Assembly: GCF_900115955.1 (NCBI RefSeq)
Contig: NZ_FOYL01000002.1
Coordinates: forward strand, 248,001-312,000
Direction of reading: 5' to 3'
DNA length: 64,000 bases
DNA from: Lentzea waywayandensis
GTDB lineage: Bacteria > Actinomycetota > Actinomycetes > Mycobacteriales > Pseudonocardiaceae
Shown: in pieces, positions 63,213-64,000 of the stretch
How positions within the stretch are numbered: position 1 is the stretch's first letter
Layout of the letters: every line of letters begins with the position of its first letter
Program-made: the position numbers and the translations under genes
The notes under the pieces: generated by a model
Seen by the model: the letters and a program-made list of their open reading frames with translations, nothing else
Database searches by the model: none
What the model was told of the DNA's origin: nothing

Positions 63213-64000
63213 TCGCCGCGGCGATCTTCGCGACCGCTGCCTTCGCGGTCGGCCCGACCCCGATCAGCGTCGCGGACGCCGGGCCGGTCCAGCCGCCGTA
63301 GCCGAGCAGATGCAGGCGCGGCTCGTCCACGGCCGTGGTGCCGTCAACGGCGACGCGACCGTCGGTGTCGCGCAGTCGCAGCGGTGACAGGTGGCTCAGG
63401 GCCGGGCGGAATCCGGTGCACCACACCACGACGTCCGCGCCGGACAGGGCTTCGACGTCTATCGAGGTGGCCACGAGCAGTCCGCTGTCACGGGCCTCGC
63501 GCACCGGCGGCACAGCCACGATGTCGCCGAGTCCGCTGACGCTGCCGCGCCGGGTGGCGATGTCGAACAGCGCTTTGCCGTCGATCTCGTCCGGCATGTA
63601 CCGCGGCGGCCGGCGGGTCATCCAGGTCAACTCGGTGTGCGGCGCGAGGTCGGCGGCGATCTGGGCACCGGAGTTGCCGCCGCCGACCACGACGATCCGC
63701 TGACCGGCGAACTCGAGCGGGTCGCGGTAGTCCACGGTGTGCAGTTGGCGGCCGGGCAGGTCGACCAGCGGCCGGAAGGGCCGCCACCAGGTGCCCGTCG
63801 CGCTGACGACGTGCCGCGCCGACCAGGTTCCGGAGTCGGTGCGCACCAGCAGCCGGTCGCCGTCGCGGATCACCGAGGTCACCTGGACGGGCCGGTGGAC
63901 GGGGATGTCGTAGCGCTTCTCGTAGGCGGCGAGGTAGTCGACGACGTGCCGCGCGGTCGGGTAGCCGTCCGGAAAGGACGGCATGGGCCAGCCGGGCAGG
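63202..64000 (-). CDS. Flavin-dependent monooxygenase/oxidoreductase (ArsO-like), 5' end outside the window
   Basis: The frame is open to the window edge; 265 codons are visible. It has an NADPH-binding motif RIVVVGGGNSGAQIAADLAP, a preceding VVSATGTWWRPFRP flavin-monooxygenase loop, and the late VVWCTGFRPALSHL ATG-type motif, ending in a GYGGWTGPASATLIGVG segment. The pattern matches class B flavin monooxygenases and the ArsO proteins commonly placed in actinobacterial ars clusters. Its N-terminal FAD motif is not visible. It is convergent with arsR and overlaps its stop. Confidence 0.87.
   Translation of the reverse strand, partial: LPGWPMPSFPDGYPTARHVVDYLAAYEKRYDIPVHRPVQVTSVIRDGDRLLVRTDSGTWSARHVVSATGTWWRPFRPLVDLPGRQLHTVDYRDPLEFAGQRIVVVGGGNSGAQIAADLAPHTELTWMTRRPPRYMPDEIDGKALFDIATRRGSVSGLGDIVAVPPVREARDSGLLVATSIDVEALSGADVVVWCTGFRPALSHLSPLRLRDTDGRVAVDGTTAVDEPRLHLLGYGGWTGPASATLIGVGPTAKAAVAKIAAAIRP

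Overview
The window is about 70% GC with short intergenic gaps, many GTG starts and many 4-base ATGA/GTGA gene overlaps. Large false open frames lie opposite nearly every gene. This indicates a high-GC actinomycete. A DevR/DevS pair, Acg-type nitroreductases, an Rv1733c-like protein and actinobacterial regulator families point to the Pseudonocardiaceae (Lentzea, Saccharothrix or Amycolatopsis type), but the family assignment is inference.

Positions 1-24,000 are ordinary accessory chromosome. They hold a partial enolase-superfamily sugar-acid dehydratase, a DUF2306 membrane protein, a large LuxR-type ATPase regulator, a DUF1963 protein, an orphan sugar-binding lipoprotein, a serine hydrolase, and a secreted GH62 arabinofuranosidase with a ricin-type domain. 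These are followed by a TetR plus molybdopterin oxidoreductase pair, an ArsR-ArsC fusion with a VOC protein, a WYL regulator divergent from an epoxide hydrolase, a RibD-like reductase, an ECF sigma factor with a SnoaL-like tail, several uncharacterised proteins, and an ArsR-controlled SulP transporter whose frame is broken.

Positions about 24,000-61,900 form a nearly continuous hypoxia/dormancy island. It contains the response regulator DevR (46359-47015), its sensor DevS (47159-48832), five universal stress proteins, four CBS-domain proteins, three Acg-type nitroreductases, three flavodoxin-like proteins, a short ribosome-hibernation factor, PEP synthase, GAPDH with a lone cyclic-nucleotide-binding domain, PPK2, a CtpF-like P-type ATPase, a GNAT/ADP-forming acyl-CoA synthetase fusion, an Rv1733c-like membrane protein and a flavohaemoprotein. 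By eye I find 17 copies of a 14-bp palindrome close to GGGAC-N4-GTCCC, the core of the mycobacterial DosR box. All lie between 24.8 and 60.7 kb and almost all sit upstream of island genes.

The most striking unit is the seven-gene operon 51610-60546: alcohol dehydrogenase, pyruvate formate-lyase, its radical-SAM activase, phosphoketolase, acetate kinase, a universal stress protein and a membrane protein. It follows two DevR boxes. It would let a supposedly aerobic actinomycete make ATP by substrate-level phosphorylation without oxygen. The fused acyl-CoA synthetase elsewhere in the island could turn the acetyl-CoA from pyruvate formate-lyase into acetate and ATP, since no phosphotransacetylase is visible.

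Two related foldback elements of about 150 bp (47012-47162 and 49967-50115) flank devS. Each starts in the CTAG that carries a gene's TAG stop codon. They look like non-autonomous mobile elements that may also act as terminators.

Positions 61,900-64,000 are an arsenic locus: arsenite methyltransferase, a divergent ArsR and the end of a flavin monooxygenase that runs off the window. No rRNA, tRNA or CRISPR array was seen.
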